Made by a program: the position numbers and the translations under genes. Below, in pieces: positions 9,001 through 17,747 of a stretch of DNA of 64,000 nt. Numbering within the stretch: position 1 is the first letter of the stretch; every line of letters starts with the position of its first letter. The DNA is taken from positions 124,001 through 188,000 of the forward strand of contig NZ_JADHZD010000007.1 of the NCBI RefSeq assembly GCF_020102855.1, in the 5' to 3' direction. The notes under the pieces were generated by a model. That model did no database searches. It saw only the letters and a program-made list of their open reading frames with translations, and was not told the origin of the DNA. Origin of the DNA: Nocardioides lacusdianchii. Lineage in GTDB: Bacteria > Actinomycetota > Actinomycetes > Propionibacteriales > Nocardioidaceae.

Positions 9001-9531
9001 ATGCCCGAGCTCGTCCTGCCCACCACGTCCGTCCGCGAGTCCTTCCTGGAGGCGATGGACGAGTTCGTCGCCGAGGGCGTCGAGCTCAGCCAGACCGCGG
9101 CCTGGATCGACCACAACGCCCCGGGCTGGCAGGACCCCGCCGCCTTCGCCGCCTTCGTCGAGGCCGTCCGCGCCGACGCGCTGGAGGAGAGCCCGCGCCC
9201 CGAGTGGCACGTGCCGTGCACGACGCTGTGGTGGGTGGACGGCGAGCACTACCTCGGTCGGCTCGCGATCCGCCACCGGCTCACCGACTTCCTGCTCGAG
9301 GTCGGCGGCCACATCGGCTACGACGTACGCCCCACGCGACGGCGGGAGGGCCACGCCACGGCCATGCTGCGCGCGGCGCTGCCGTGGGCGCTCGAGCTGG
9401 GCATCGACCCGGCCCTGGTCACCTGCGACGACGACAACGTCGGCTCGCTCCGGGTCATCGAGGCCGCGGGGGGCGAGCTGGAGGACGTACGCGGGGTGAA
9501 GCGGCGCTACTGGGTGCCGACCTCGCGGTAG
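9001..9531 (+). CDS. GNAT-family N-acetyltransferase
   Basis: A 176-residue protein with the GNAT acetyl-CoA signature region: GHIGYDVRPTRRREGHATAM (motif A, R-x-x-G-x-A-type loop) followed by ITCDDDN-like TCDDDNVGSLRVIEAAGGE (motif B). The substrate is not predictable. I chose ATG 9001 because GGGGAAGG lies about 9 nt upstream; an in-frame ATG at 8992 is possible. It is divergent from the phosphotransferase pair. Confidence 0.8.
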   Translation: MPELVLPTTSVRESFLEAMDEFVAEGVELSQTAAWIDHNAPGWQDPAAFAAFVEAVRADALEESPRPEWHVPCTTLWWVDGEHYLGRLAIRHRLTDFLLEVGGHIGYDVRPTRRREGHATAMLRAALPWALELGIDPALVTCDDDNVGSLRVIEAAGGELEDVRGVKRRYWVPTSR

Positions 9532-9608
9532 TCCTCCCGGCCGCCCCGCGGGTAGTCCACCCGGAGGTGGTCGCACTGAGGGCCGCCCGACGACCGTTTC
9601 CCGGTGGA

Positions 9609-10529
9609 CTACGCCGGCGGGGAGGGCGAGGGCGCGCGGTCCGGCGTACGCCGCGTGCGGGTCGCGACGGCCACGCCGACGACCGCGACGACCAGGCCGA
9701 CGAGCTGGAGGACGGAGAGGGTCTCGTCGAGGACCAGCCAGGCGAGGACCGCGGTGACCGGTGGGCTGAGGAAGAACAGGCTCGCCGCTGCGCCCGAGCC
9801 CCCGCGCAGCACCAGCAGCGACAGCAGCACCAGGCCGACGATCGAGTTGACGACGGCGAGGAAGACGACGGCCACGAGGGCCTGGCGGCCGTCGGTGACC
9901 GGCCACGCGCCCTCGGTGGTCCATCCCAGCACGAGCATCGGTGGCGCGGACACCGCGAACTGGACGGCGGCCGACCACAGCAGGTCGGGCTGCGCCCCGA
10001 TCCAGCGCTGGCCGAGGGTGCCGAGGCTGAGCGTGAGCATGCTCAGGCAACCGATCAGCACCGCGGCCACGCCGCCGGCGTGGCTGAGGTCCCCGCCGAG
10101 CACCAGCAGCACGCCGAGCACCCCGACGACGAAGCCGACGACCTGCAGCGGCGACACCCGCTCCCCGAGCAGCCCGGCGGCGAGCAGCGCGGTGAGGACC
10201 GGGCTGAGGGCGTGGAAGAGCGAGGCGAGGGTGGCGCCGAGGCCGAGGTCGAAGGCGACGTACATCAGGCCGAACTGCACGGCGTTCATCACCACGCCGA
10301 CCGCCGCGACGCGGGCGAGGGTGGCGCGGTCCATCCGGGTGGGCCGGCGCAGCGCGAGGGACAGCGCGGCCGCCAGGACCGCTGCCAGCACGAAGCGCCA
10401 GCCCAGAACAGTGAAGGGTGCGGCGGCGTCCACCGCTGCCGGACCGGAGATGTATCCCGAGGACCAGACGAGCACGAACGCGGCGGCGGGCACCAGGGGC
10501 AGGTGCGCCGATCCGGTCCGAGAAGTCAC
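9609..10529 (-). CDS. EamA/DMT-superfamily exporter
   Basis: A 306-residue protein of about ten hydrophobic helices in two repeated EamA halves, for example VLVWSSGYISG in the first and LAVVNSIVGLVLLSLL in the second. The family exports amino acids, metabolites or drugs; the substrate is unknown. The GTG start (10527-10529) has TAGCGT on the minus strand 6 nt upstream, inside a palindrome shared with the divergent gene at 10552, and no Shine-Dalgarno. Confidence 0.85.
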   Translation of the reverse strand: MTSRTGSAHLPLVPAAAFVLVWSSGYISGPAAVDAAAPFTVLGWRFVLAAVLAAALSLALRRPTRMDRATLARVAAVGVVMNAVQFGLMYVAFDLGLGATLASLFHALSPVLTALLAAGLLGERVSPLQVVGFVVGVLGVLLVLGGDLSHAGGVAAVLIGCLSMLTLSLGTLGQRWIGAQPDLLWSAAVQFAVSAPPMLVLGWTTEGAWPVTDGRQALVAVVFLAVVNSIVGLVLLSLLVLRGGSGAAASLFFLSPPVTAVLAWLVLDETLSVLQLVGLVVAVVGVAVATRTRRTPDRAPSPSPPA

Positions 10530-10535
10530 TCGCGC

Positions 10536-10545
10536 ACGCTAGCGT
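10536..10545. promoter_or_regulatory. Symmetric -10 element shared by two divergent leaderless genes
   Basis: ACGCTAGCGT is a perfect 10-bp palindrome. It reads TAGCGT on the plus strand (10540-10545), 6 nt before the ATG at 10552, and TAGCGT on the minus strand (10541-10536), 6 nt before the GTG at 10529. The whole divergent gap is 22 nt. TANNNT is the minimal actinobacterial -10 hexamer. Promoter activity is inferred. Confidence 0.5.
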
Positions 10546-10551
10546 CCGGCC

Positions 10552-10965
10552 ATGGGGGACACCGGGGCGACCGTGGCCGGCCTGCGCCGGCAGTGGGGCT
10601 TCGGCCTCGTCGCGCTCGGCGTCGGGATCCCGCTGGGCTTCCTCACCGCCGGCCTCGGGATCCTCCCCGCCCTGGTCCTGCTGCCCGTGGCGGCCGGCCG
10701 CACCTTGGCCCGCGCCGAGGTGGTGCCGACGTCCTGGCTGGTGCTCGCGGTCACCGTGCCCGCGGTGCCGGTGCTGACGTCGGTGGGTGCGATCCTGGGC
10801 ATCGTCAACCTGTGGGCCGAGCCCGTCATCCTCTTCGTCCTCGGCATGGCGGCCGGGGTGGTCGCGGCCGTCGTGGTGGCGGTCCTCCTCGTCGCGTGGG
10901 GGATCGAGGTCGGACGCGTGCGACGCTCGTCGGTTCGGCGCCCCCACGCCCGCGTGGAAGAATGA
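10552..10965 (+). CDS. Small integral membrane protein of unknown function
   Basis: A 137-residue protein with four predicted membrane segments (about 15-35, 36-55, 60-85 and 88-115) and a basic cytoplasmic C-terminus ([16 protein letters not shown]). I do not recognise a family. It lies upstream of lepA with a 34-nt gap, in the same direction, so it may share a transcript with it. Its start has the -10-like TAGCGT 6 nt upstream and no ribosome site. Confidence 0.7.
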   Translation: MGDTGATVAGLRRQWGFGLVALGVGIPLGFLTAGLGILPALVLLPVAAGRTLARAEVVPTSWLVLAVTVPAVPVLTSVGAILGIVNLWAEPVILFVLGMAAGVVAAVVVAVLLVAWGIEVGRVRRSSVRRPHARVEE

Positions 10966-10999
10966 CCCGACCCCGCCGTCGTACCCCGGAAAGCAGTCC

Positions 11000-12874
11000 G
11001 TGAGCCTCAAGAACGCGCCCAAGCCTGGCTCGACCGACCCGTCGATCATCCGCAACTTCTGCATCATCGCGCACATCGACCACGGCAAGTCGACGCTGGC
11101 CGACCGCATGCTGCAGCTCACCGGCGTGGTGGACGAGCGGGCGGCGCGCGCGCAGTACCTCGACCGCATGGACATCGAGCGCGAGCGCGGGATCACGATC
11201 AAGTCGCAGGCCGTGCGGATGCCGTGGACCGTGCCGGGCGACAACGAGGAGGGTGCCGAGCCCGGCACCTACGTCCTCAACATGATCGACACCCCCGGCC
11301 ACGTCGACTTCACCTACGAGGTGAGCCGCTCGCTCGAGGCGTGCGAGGCCGCGGTCCTGCTCGTCGACGCCGCACAGGGCATCGAGGCCCAGACGCTGGC
11401 CAACCTCTACCTCGCGATGGGCGCCGACCTCCACATCATCCCGGTGCTCAACAAGATCGACCTGCCCGGCGCGATGGTCGACAAGTACGCCGCCGAGCTG
11501 GCCGGCCTGGTCGGCTGCGAGCCCGAGGACGTGCTGCGCGTCAGCGCCAAGACCGGCGTCGGCGTGGCGGGGCTCCTCAACGAGATCGTCATGCAGACCC
11601 CGGCGCCCGTGGGCGACGCCGACGCCCCGCCGCGCGCGCTGATCTTCGACTCCGTCTACGACACCTACCGCGGCGTGGTCACCTACGTCCGCGTGGTCGA
11701 CGGCAAGCTCACCCACCGCGACCGCATCAAGATGATGTCGACCGGCGCCGTGCACGAGATGCTCGAGGTCGGCGTGATCAGCCCCGAGCCGGTCAAGGCC
11801 GCCGACCTCGGCGTCGGCGAGGTGGGCTACCTCATCACCGGCGTGAAGGACGTACGCCAGTCGCGCGTCGGTGACACCGTCACCAGCCAGCACCACGGGG
11901 CCACCGAGGCGCTCGGCGGCTACAAGCACCCCAACCCGATGGTCTACTCCGGTCTCTACCCGATCGACGGCGACGACTACCCGACGCTGCGCGACGCGCT
12001 GGAGCGCCTGCAGCTCAACGACGCCGCGCTGACCTTCGAGCCGGAGACCTCCGGCGCGCTCGGCTTCGGATTCCGCATCGGCTTCCTCGGCCTGCTCCAC
12101 ATGGAGATCACCCGCGACCGCCTCGAGCGCGAGTTCGACCTCGACCTCATCTCCACCGCGCCCAACGTGGTCTACGAGGTGGCGATGGAGGACGGCACCG
12201 ACGTCACCGTGACCAACCCGAGCGAGTACCCCGAGGGCAAGATCTCCGAGGTCCGCGAGCCGGTCGTCAAGGCGACGATCCTCAGCCCCAGCGACTACAT
12301 CGGCACGATCATGGAGCTCTGCCAGACCAAGCGGGGCAGCCTGCAGGGGATGGACTACCTCTCCGAGGACCGCGTCGAGATGCGCTACACGCTGCCGATG
12401 GGCGAGATCGTCTTCGACTTCTTCGACCAGCTCAAGTCGCGCACCAAGGGCTACGCCTCCCTCGACTACGAGCGCTCCGGCGAGCAGGCGGCCGACCTGG
12501 TGAAGGTCGACATCCTGCTCCAGGGCGAGCCGGTCGACGCCTTCTCCGCGATCATCCACAAGGACGCGGCCTACAGCTACGGCGTGATGATGGCCGGCAA
12601 GCTCAAGGACCTCATCCCGCGCCAGCAGTTCGAGGTGCCGATTCAGGCCGCCATCGGCGCGCGCGTGATCGCCCGCGAGAACATCCGCGCGATCCGCAAG
12701 GACGTCCTCGCCAAGTGCTACGGCGGTGACATCTCCCGCAAGCGCAAGCTGCTCGAGAAGCAGAAGGCGGGCAAGAAGCGGATGAAGAACATCGGCACCG
12801 TCGAGGTCCCGCCGGAGGCCTTCATCGCCGCGCTGTCCACCACGCAGCCGACGGAGAAGACCGGCAAGAAGTAG
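11000..12874 (+). CDS. lepA: Elongation factor 4 (back-translocating GTPase)
   Basis: A 624-residue protein with all LepA parts. It has a GTPase domain with G1 AHIDHGKST, a G3 DTPGHVDF and NKID, an EF-G-like domain II, and the LepA C-terminal domain ending in basic residues ([17 protein letters not shown]). It acts on stalled or mistranslocated ribosomes. The GTG start has GGAAAG upstream. The stop codon overlaps the GTG of the next gene by one base. Confidence 0.96.
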   Translation: MSLKNAPKPGSTDPSIIRNFCIIAHIDHGKSTLADRMLQLTGVVDERAARAQYLDRMDIERERGITIKSQAVRMPWTVPGDNEEGAEPGTYVLNMIDTPGHVDFTYEVSRSLEACEAAVLLVDAAQGIEAQTLANLYLAMGADLHIIPVLNKIDLPGAMVDKYAAELAGLVGCEPEDVLRVSAKTGVGVAGLLNEIVMQTPAPVGDADAPPRALIFDSVYDTYRGVVTYVRVVDGKLTHRDRIKMMSTGAVHEMLEVGVISPEPVKAADLGVGEVGYLITGVKDVRQSRVGDTVTSQHHGATEALGGYKHPNPMVYSGLYPIDGDDYPTLRDALERLQLNDAALTFEPETSGALGFGFRIGFLGLLHMEITRDRLEREFDLDLISTAPNVVYEVAMEDGTDVTVTNPSEYPEGKISEVREPVVKATILSPSDYIGTIMELCQTKRGSLQGMDYLSEDRVEMRYTLPMGEIVFDFFDQLKSRTKGYASLDYERSGEQAADLVKVDILLQGEPVDAFSAIIHKDAAYSYGVMMAGKLKDLIPRQQFEVPIQAAIGARVIARENIRAIRKDVLAKCYGGDISRKRKLLEKQKAGKKRMKNIGTVEVPPEAFIAALSTTQPTEKTGKK

Positions 12875-13311
12875 TGGCCGTGCGCGAGCTGGCCCGGGCC
12901 GACGACGGGTCGTGGGTGGTCTGCCTCGTCGACGTGGGCGCCGACGGGCCGCTGCCGTCGCGCCCGGGCGTACGCCGCCTGCTGACGGTGGTGGACGGCC
13001 CCGTCCTCGGCATCGATGTCGAGGGCGCGACGCACGTGCTCGAGCCGCACCGGCCGTTCGCGGTGACTGCTGACGCCGTGGTCGTGGCGTCGGTCCCGGA
13101 GGGACCGGTGCGCGTGCTCGACGTGGTCGTCGACGATCCGGTGGAGCCGTTCGTCACCGTGCTCGAGCTGGGCAGGTCCTCGATCCTGCCGCTGGCGGGC
13201 GACCAGGTGGCCCACGTCCTCACGCGGACGGAGTCCCCGGACGTCGTCACCGGACCCGGCGAGGTCTCCGGCCGCTGCACCGTCGCGGTCGTCACGCTCC
13301 AGCGCGCCTGA
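12874..13311 (+). CDS. HutD/Ves-like cupin protein
   Basis: A 145-residue beta-rich protein that resembles HutD/Ves in pattern: RPGVRRLLTVVDGPVLGIDV, then LEPHRPFAVTADA, then a G-P-V-R-V-L-D segment near residue 80. HutD proteins accompany histidine utilisation genes, but none are here. Its start codon overlaps the lepA stop (TAGTGG), implying translational coupling to a housekeeping GTPase. The family call is from motif memory, so function is tentative. Confidence 0.55.
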   Translation: MAVRELARADDGSWVVCLVDVGADGPLPSRPGVRRLLTVVDGPVLGIDVEGATHVLEPHRPFAVTADAVVVASVPEGPVRVLDVVVDDPVEPFVTVLELGRSSILPLAGDQVAHVLTRTESPDVVTGPGEVSGRCTVAVVTLQRA

Positions 13312-13363
13312 CGCATCCGGGACCGACCCATCCGGCACGTGCCGCGGCTCCGAACGCGCTGCG

Positions 13364-14212
13364 ATGAGACTCGATGACCGGCTCAGGGTCGAGATGATGC
13401 GCGCCACGGCGCGGTGGACGGTGTCGTACGGCGACGACCTGAGGTTCGCCGGATGCGACCTGCCCGGACCGCAGCGGGTCCGCATCCAGACGCGGCACGG
13501 CAAGGTGCCGGTGCACCTCTACCGCCCGGCACCCGGTCCGCTCCCGGTCCACGTGCACCTGCACGGCGGCGCGTTCCTCATGCGCCACCCCGCGATGGAC
13601 GACTGGTGGTGCCGCTATGTCGCCGCAGTTGCAGGGGTCGTGGTGGCCAACGTCGACTTCGAGGTCGCGCCCCGCGTGGCCTACCCCGTCGCCCAGCACC
13701 AGGCCCACGACGTCGCCGCCGCGCTGGCCGCGGACGGCACGCCGGTCTCCGTCGGCGGTTTCAGCTCCGGAGGCGGGCTGGCCGCCTCGGTGGCACTGCA
13801 GGCACGCGACGCGGGCTCCTTCGCCCCGACGCTCCAGGTGCTGGGCATCCCGGCCCTCGACCTGTCCGCGGAGCCGCGCGACGGCGAGCGCGGGATGATC
13901 TCCCCGGAGCTGCGCCGGCTGGTGCGCCGCGTCTACCTCCCCGACCCCGCGACGCGGCGCGAGCCGTACGCCTCACCGCTGCTGGCCCGGGACCTGACCG
14001 GCCTGCCTCCAGCCGTGGTGCTCACCGCGGAGCACGACGTCCTCCGTGCCGAGGGGGACGGCTACGCCCACCGGCTCCGCGCCTCGGGGGTGCGCGTGGT
14101 CCACGACATCACGCCCGGCGTCGACCACTACTTCCTCACCGAGGACCCGGTCCGTGCGCGCACCACGATGGCGATGGTGGCGACCGAGATCCGCGGTGCG
14201 CTCCTGGGCTAG
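13364..14212 (+). CDS. Alpha/beta hydrolase, hormone-sensitive-lipase type esterase
   Basis: A 282-residue protein with the HSL-family oxyanion motif HLHGGAF (around residue 65), the nucleophile elbow GFSSGGG in place of GDSAGG, an acid-residue region AEHDVLRAEGDGYA and the catalytic His in PGVDHYFL. It should hydrolyse short esters or lactones; the substrate is unknown. No clear ribosome site precedes the ATG. It overlaps the convergent gene by 4 nt. Confidence 0.85.
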   Translation: MRLDDRLRVEMMRATARWTVSYGDDLRFAGCDLPGPQRVRIQTRHGKVPVHLYRPAPGPLPVHVHLHGGAFLMRHPAMDDWWCRYVAAVAGVVVANVDFEVAPRVAYPVAQHQAHDVAAALAADGTPVSVGGFSSGGGLAASVALQARDAGSFAPTLQVLGIPALDLSAEPRDGERGMISPELRRLVRRVYLPDPATRREPYASPLLARDLTGLPPAVVLTAEHDVLRAEGDGYAHRLRASGVRVVHDITPGVDHYFLTEDPVRARTTMAMVATEIRGALLG

Positions 14213-14763
14213 GGACGCCAGCCCGGGTCCCGCCCGAGGCGGGCCAGCAGGCGGTCGGACGCAGAAGCGTCGTCGGCCACGTCGACGGCCTCGGTGCAGA
14301 CGCCCTCGGAGTAGAGGGCGTCACCCCACCCGTCTGCGGTGACGTGGAGCCGTGCTGCCTCCTCGTCGCTGACCGACCAGTCCTGGCCGGTGGCGCGGGC
14401 GACGTCGGAGCCGTGGACGACCAGGTCCCAGCCGTAGAAGTCAGCCATGGTCGCGGCGATCGTGGTGCGGCCGAAGTAGCCGTCGTACTCCAGCTCGGCG
14501 ACGCCGTCACGGCCGAGGACGTCGGCGACCGCCGCGGCGTGCTGGCGCCACGCGGTGGCCGGGTCGCTCCGGTCGGGAGAGGAGCCGGGGTCGAGGTCCT
14601 GTCGCTCGAGGAAGTCACGCTCGGTGTCGATGACGTGGTCGACGACGTCGCGCACGGTCCACCCCTCGCAGGGGGTGGGTGCGTCCCACGCGGGCCGGGC
14701 CCGGTCGACGATGGCGGCGAAGGCGTCGGCACGCTGGACGAAGTGCAGTGCGGTGTCGGTCAT
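14209..14763 (-). CDS. TIGR03086/DinB-like metal-binding protein
   Basis: A 184-residue protein of the actinobacterial family related to mycothiol-dependent maleylpyruvate isomerase. It has a four-helix DinB-like fold with PTPCEGWTVRDVVDHV and a DFYGWDLVVHGSDVARATG segment; the His residues of DHV and VHGSD are the likely metal ligands. Members are thought to carry out thiol-dependent chemistry, but most are uncharacterised. It starts at ATG 14761-14763 and is divergent from the AraC-type gene. Confidence 0.75.
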   Translation of the reverse strand: MTDTALHFVQRADAFAAIVDRARPAWDAPTPCEGWTVRDVVDHVIDTERDFLERQDLDPGSSPDRSDPATAWRQHAAAVADVLGRDGVAELEYDGYFGRTTIAATMADFYGWDLVVHGSDVARATGQDWSVSDEEAARLHVTADGWGDALYSEGVCTEAVDVADDASASDRLLARLGRDPGWRP

Positions 14764-14801
14764 GGACCCACGTTCGCAGCGGCGGTGTCGGTGCCTCTTG
14801 T

Positions 14802-14807
14802 GATAAT
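14802..14807 (+). promoter_or_regulatory. -10 element of the AraC-type regulator gene
   Basis: GATAAT, within TGTGATAAT, lies 7 nt before the ATG at 14815, which puts the expected transcription start at or next to the start codon. No Shine-Dalgarno is present. It is the most consensus-like -10 in the window. Confidence 0.5.
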
Positions 14808-14814
14808 CCGACAC

Positions 14815-15681
14815 ATGCCGGACACGCGCGGGGCTCGAAGGGTCGATCCCGTGGACCGCGCCCACCTCACGGGACTGAGCCGCCCCTCGCCGCCCATCCA
14901 TCGCTACGCCCCGGGCAGCCACCTCACGGACCTGGTGGACCGTTTCTGGATCCCGGTCTGGTCGCTGGCCGAGCCGTCCACCCAGAGCACCCTCCAGCAC
15001 CCCGTGTGCCTCGTGGTCGTCAGCAACGCCTATGCCCGCTTCTACGGGGTTGCGCGGGGACGCTCCACCGTCACGCTCGAGGGTGACGGCTGGGCGGTCG
15101 GCACGATGCTCACCCCCGCAGCGGGGCGCCTCCTGCTGGGTCGGTCGGTCGCCACGGTGACCGACCGCTGGGTCGAGCTCGACACCGTGCTGGCGCCGGA
15201 CCACGCCGACCTCGTCGGCCGGGTCCGGGCCGCGATGACGGCCGACCCGATCGATCCCGACGCACACGCCGACGCGATCGAGGTGACCGAGCAGTGGTTG
15301 GCGACGCACCTGCCGGTCGACGAGCAGGGCCTGCTGGTCAACGAGCTGGTCACTTGGTTGCGCGACCACCCGGACGTGACGCGGGTGTCGGACATGGCAC
15401 GCGAGGTCGGGCTGACCGAGCGGAGCCTCCAGCGCCTGGTCGAGCAGCGACTCGGGCTGAGCCCGAAGTGGCTGGTCCAGCGCCGACGGCTGCACGACGC
15501 GGTCGAGGCGCTGAAGGCGGGCTCGACCGGCCTGGCCGACATGGCTGCCATGCTCGGCTACACCGACCAGGCGCACTTCACCCACGACTTCCGGACGGTG
15601 ACCGGGATGACGCCGGGGGAGTTCCTGCGCGACCAGCCCGGCGCCGTCACACCACCTCGCGGGTCAGTGAGACGTCCGTGA
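14815..15681 (+). CDS. AraC-family transcriptional regulator
   Basis: A 288-residue protein. The N-terminal ~150 residues resemble the DUF6597-type sensory domain (PPIHRYAPGSHLTDLVDRFW). The C-terminal ~95 residues hold the double HTH of AraC proteins (ARVVGLTERSLQRL-like VGLTERSLQRLVEQRLGL and LGYTDQAHFTHDFRTVTGMTP). The effector is unknown. Its 3' end overlaps the convergent AlkZ-like gene by 35 nt. The message is predicted to be leaderless. Confidence 0.87.
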   Translation: MPDTRGARRVDPVDRAHLTGLSRPSPPIHRYAPGSHLTDLVDRFWIPVWSLAEPSTQSTLQHPVCLVVVSNAYARFYGVARGRSTVTLEGDGWAVGTMLTPAAGRLLLGRSVATVTDRWVELDTVLAPDHADLVGRVRAAMTADPIDPDAHADAIEVTEQWLATHLPVDEQGLLVNELVTWLRDHPDVTRVSDMAREVGLTERSLQRLVEQRLGLSPKWLVQRRRLHDAVEALKAGSTGLADMAAMLGYTDQAHFTHDFRTVTGMTPGEFLRDQPGAVTPPRGSVRRP

Positions 15682-16750
15682 CCGCGATGCCGAGCGCCGC
15701 CTCGAGCGCGGCCACCGGCGCGTCCAGCTCGGCCTTCCGGGGCCGGCGGGTCCCGGCGAACCACACCACCTCCAGCGGACGGCGCCTCGCCGACCCGGTC
15801 GCCCTCCACCAGCCGGTGATCCGGCCGTCGACGAGCAGGGGCGGCAGCACGAGGCCGTTGGCGCCGCTCCACAGGCGCCTGAGGTGCGCGGGCGCGGCGA
15901 ACCGCTCCCGCCCGACCGGCTCGTAGGCGCACATCAGGGCGTCGAACTCCGGCAGCAGGCGTACGCCGTCCAGCCCGCGCGGCTCCGGCGGATCGGGCAG
16001 GTCGAGGTAGGTGCGTCCGTCCGGTCCCTCCACCTGGACCAGGCCCACCCGGGTGTCGAGGTCGTCGACGAGCTCGTCGACCACCCGCAGTCCCATGCCG
16101 GACCACCACGCCAGGTCGTGGCGCGAGGCGGGTCCGTGGCTGCGCAGGTGGAGCTCGACCACGTCGCCTACCGACGCGTCCGTGCCGCCGGGGAGGGTGC
16201 GGTACTCCGGCGCGCCCTGGCCGGACCAGTCGCCGTTCAGCGGACGGCGTACGAGGCCGCCGTGGCCGAAGGCCAGGTAGCGACCACCCTGCCCGCCGGT
16301 GACGTCGTCGCGGCCCTCGTGCTCGACCAGCCACCGGTGCAGGTGGTCGCGCAGCTCGTCGGGGCTGCGCCACGTCGACGCGAAGTCCTCGGTGGCCTGC
16401 CACAGCTCCTCGACCGTGGCGTGCTCCAGCGCCAGCATCCGCTGCCACGAGGTGCGTTGGCCGACGCGGGTGGCCGCCCCGAGGACGGCGTACGCCTCCG
16501 GGGTGGTCGTGTGGACGGTGCCGCGGATGGTGCTCCCACGCACGACGGCGCCGGACTCGTAGGCCTCGCTGACCTCCGCGCGGCTGGTGCCCGGGAACCG
16601 GGCGGCGAGCGCGAGGAAGGGGGAGCGGGCGGTCTGCGACTGGACGGGCCCGATCCGGGCCAGCTGCCCGGCGACGCCGGACGCCGTGCGGGCTGCGGGG
16701 AACTGGCGTGCGAGGGTCGCGCAGGCCAGCTCCTCCCACGTGCCGGCCAC
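15647..16750 (-). CDS. Winged-helix DNA-binding protein, AlkZ/YcaQ-like (HTH_42)
   Basis: A 367-residue protein with the features of HTH_42 proteins: an N-terminal winged-helix region with GPVQSQTARSPFLALAARF, a GTVHTTTPEAY beta segment and a C-terminal WFAGTRRP region. AlkZ DNA glycosylases of this fold use a Q-x-Q motif, and VQSQ is in the matching position, so a base-excision role on bulky adducts is plausible but unproven. It lies 2 nt downstream of the XdhC-like gene and is probably co-transcribed with it. Confidence 0.75.
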   Translation of the reverse strand: MAGTWEELACATLARQFPAARTASGVAGQLARIGPVQSQTARSPFLALAARFPGTSRAEVSEAYESGAVVRGSTIRGTVHTTTPEAYAVLGAATRVGQRTSWQRMLALEHATVEELWQATEDFASTWRSPDELRDHLHRWLVEHEGRDDVTGGQGGRYLAFGHGGLVRRPLNGDWSGQGAPEYRTLPGGTDASVGDVVELHLRSHGPASRHDLAWWSGMGLRVVDELVDDLDTRVGLVQVEGPDGRTYLDLPDPPEPRGLDGVRLLPEFDALMCAYEPVGRERFAAPAHLRRLWSGANGLVLPPLLVDGRITGWWRATGSARRRPLEVVWFAGTRRPRKAELDAPVAALEAALGIAVTDVSLTREVV

Positions 16751-16752
16751 GC

Positions 16753-17205
16753 TCAGTCGCGCATCGGTCCGCCGGGACGGCCGTAGGACTCGGCCACGAT
16801 CTCCGCCACCACCGAGAGGGCGATCTCGCCCGGGCCCCTGCCGCCGAGGTTGTGCCCCGCCGGGACGTGCAGGGCGCCCACGTCGACGCCTTCCTCCACG
16901 AGCTCGTCGAGGAGGGACACGGCGCGGTGCCGGCTGGCCATCATCGCGACGTACGCCGCCGGTGAGGCCAGCGCGGCTCGTAGCACGCCAGGTGCGTCGG
17001 GGGCGTCGTGGTCGCAGAGGACCACCGCGTCACCGGCCTGCGGGTGCAGTCCGGGGCCGCCGTCGTCGGCAGGCTCGACGTGCACCTCGCGCCCCACGGC
17101 GGTCGCGATCGAGGTGATCGCGCGGGAGATGGGGTTGTCGCTCAGGACCAGGATCCGGCCGTGCGTGGCGGCCTCGTCGGACCAGGGCTGCTGTCGCTCG
17201 CTCAC
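16753..17205 (-). CDS. XdhC-like Rossmann-domain protein
   Basis: A 150-residue protein matching the C-terminal domain of XdhC/CoxI: AAYVAMMASRHRAVSLLDEL, then VPAGHNLGGRGPGEIALSVV and AEIVAE. XdhC inserts the molybdenum cofactor into xanthine dehydrogenase-type enzymes. No dehydrogenase genes are near and the N-terminal XdhC domain is absent, so the role is open. I chose GTG 17205; an in-frame ATG at 17223 would add six residues. Confidence 0.75.
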   Translation of the reverse strand: MSERQQPWSDEAATHGRILVLSDNPISRAITSIATAVGREVHVEPADDGGPGLHPQAGDAVVLCDHDAPDAPGVLRAALASPAAYVAMMASRHRAVSLLDELVEEGVDVGALHVPAGHNLGGRGPGEIALSVVAEIVAESYGRPGGPMRD

Positions 17206-17312
17206 CCGACCACGATCCCACATCGACTGTGGCCCGGATCACGTCCGGCGTACTACCCTGCCCCGATCACCGCACGCCGTCCCTAACCCCCGCCGGCAGA
17301 AAGAGTGACCGC

Positions 17313-17747
17313 ATGAGCGCATCCGTGATCGTGGGAATCGACGGGAGCGAGCCGAGCAGGCGCGCCGTCGAGTTCGCTCTGAGCCTCGCCGAGTCGCAGG
17401 GGGTGGGGCTCGTCGTGGCCCACGTGATCCCCTGGTCCCCCTACTCCTTCAACACCCCCACCGAGAACGAGGAGCGCGGCGAGCGCAAGCAGCAGGAGCT
17501 GCGCGCCGCCACCACCCAGATCATCGAACCGGCCGTCGAGGTCGCGTCGGGTCACTCGTGCGAGGTGACGCCGGTGGTGCGCCACGGCGATCCCGTCGAC
17601 ACCCTCGTCGAGCTCGCCGGTGAGTTCTCCGCGACGGCCATCGTGGTCGGTCGCACCGGCGACAGCCGCGTCAAGCGCGCGCTGTTCGGCTCGATCCCCG
17701 GCCACCTCGTGCACGAGAGCACCATCCCCGTGACGGTGGTGCCGTGA
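17313..17747 (+). CDS. Universal stress protein (UspA family)
   Basis: A 144-residue single-domain Usp. It has [19 protein letters not shown] at the N-terminus and the ATP-binding G-2x-G-9x-G(S/T) motif in [20 protein letters not shown] near residue 120. It probably binds ATP. The ATG is preceded by AAAGAG. Its TGA stop overlaps the start of the symporter gene (TGATG), so it may modulate or be co-regulated with that transporter. Confidence 0.9.
   Translation: MSASVIVGIDGSEPSRRAVEFALSLAESQGVGLVVAHVIPWSPYSFNTPTENEERGERKQQELRAATTQIIEPAVEVASGHSCEVTPVVRHGDPVDTLVELAGEFSATAIVVGRTGDSRVKRALFGSIPGHLVHESTIPVTVVP

Noticed and set aside
8665..11268. Very long open frame on the minus strand (over 850 codons)
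   Set aside because: It lies antisense to or out of frame with several well-supported genes, has Arg/Pro/Gly-rich random-looking product and no family motif; such frames arise from high GC.
13364..13890. Alternative plus-strand frames running from the esterase into the AraC gene
   Set aside because: The esterase and AraC proteins carry clear family motifs in their own frames; the alternative frames are Arg/Pro-rich with none.
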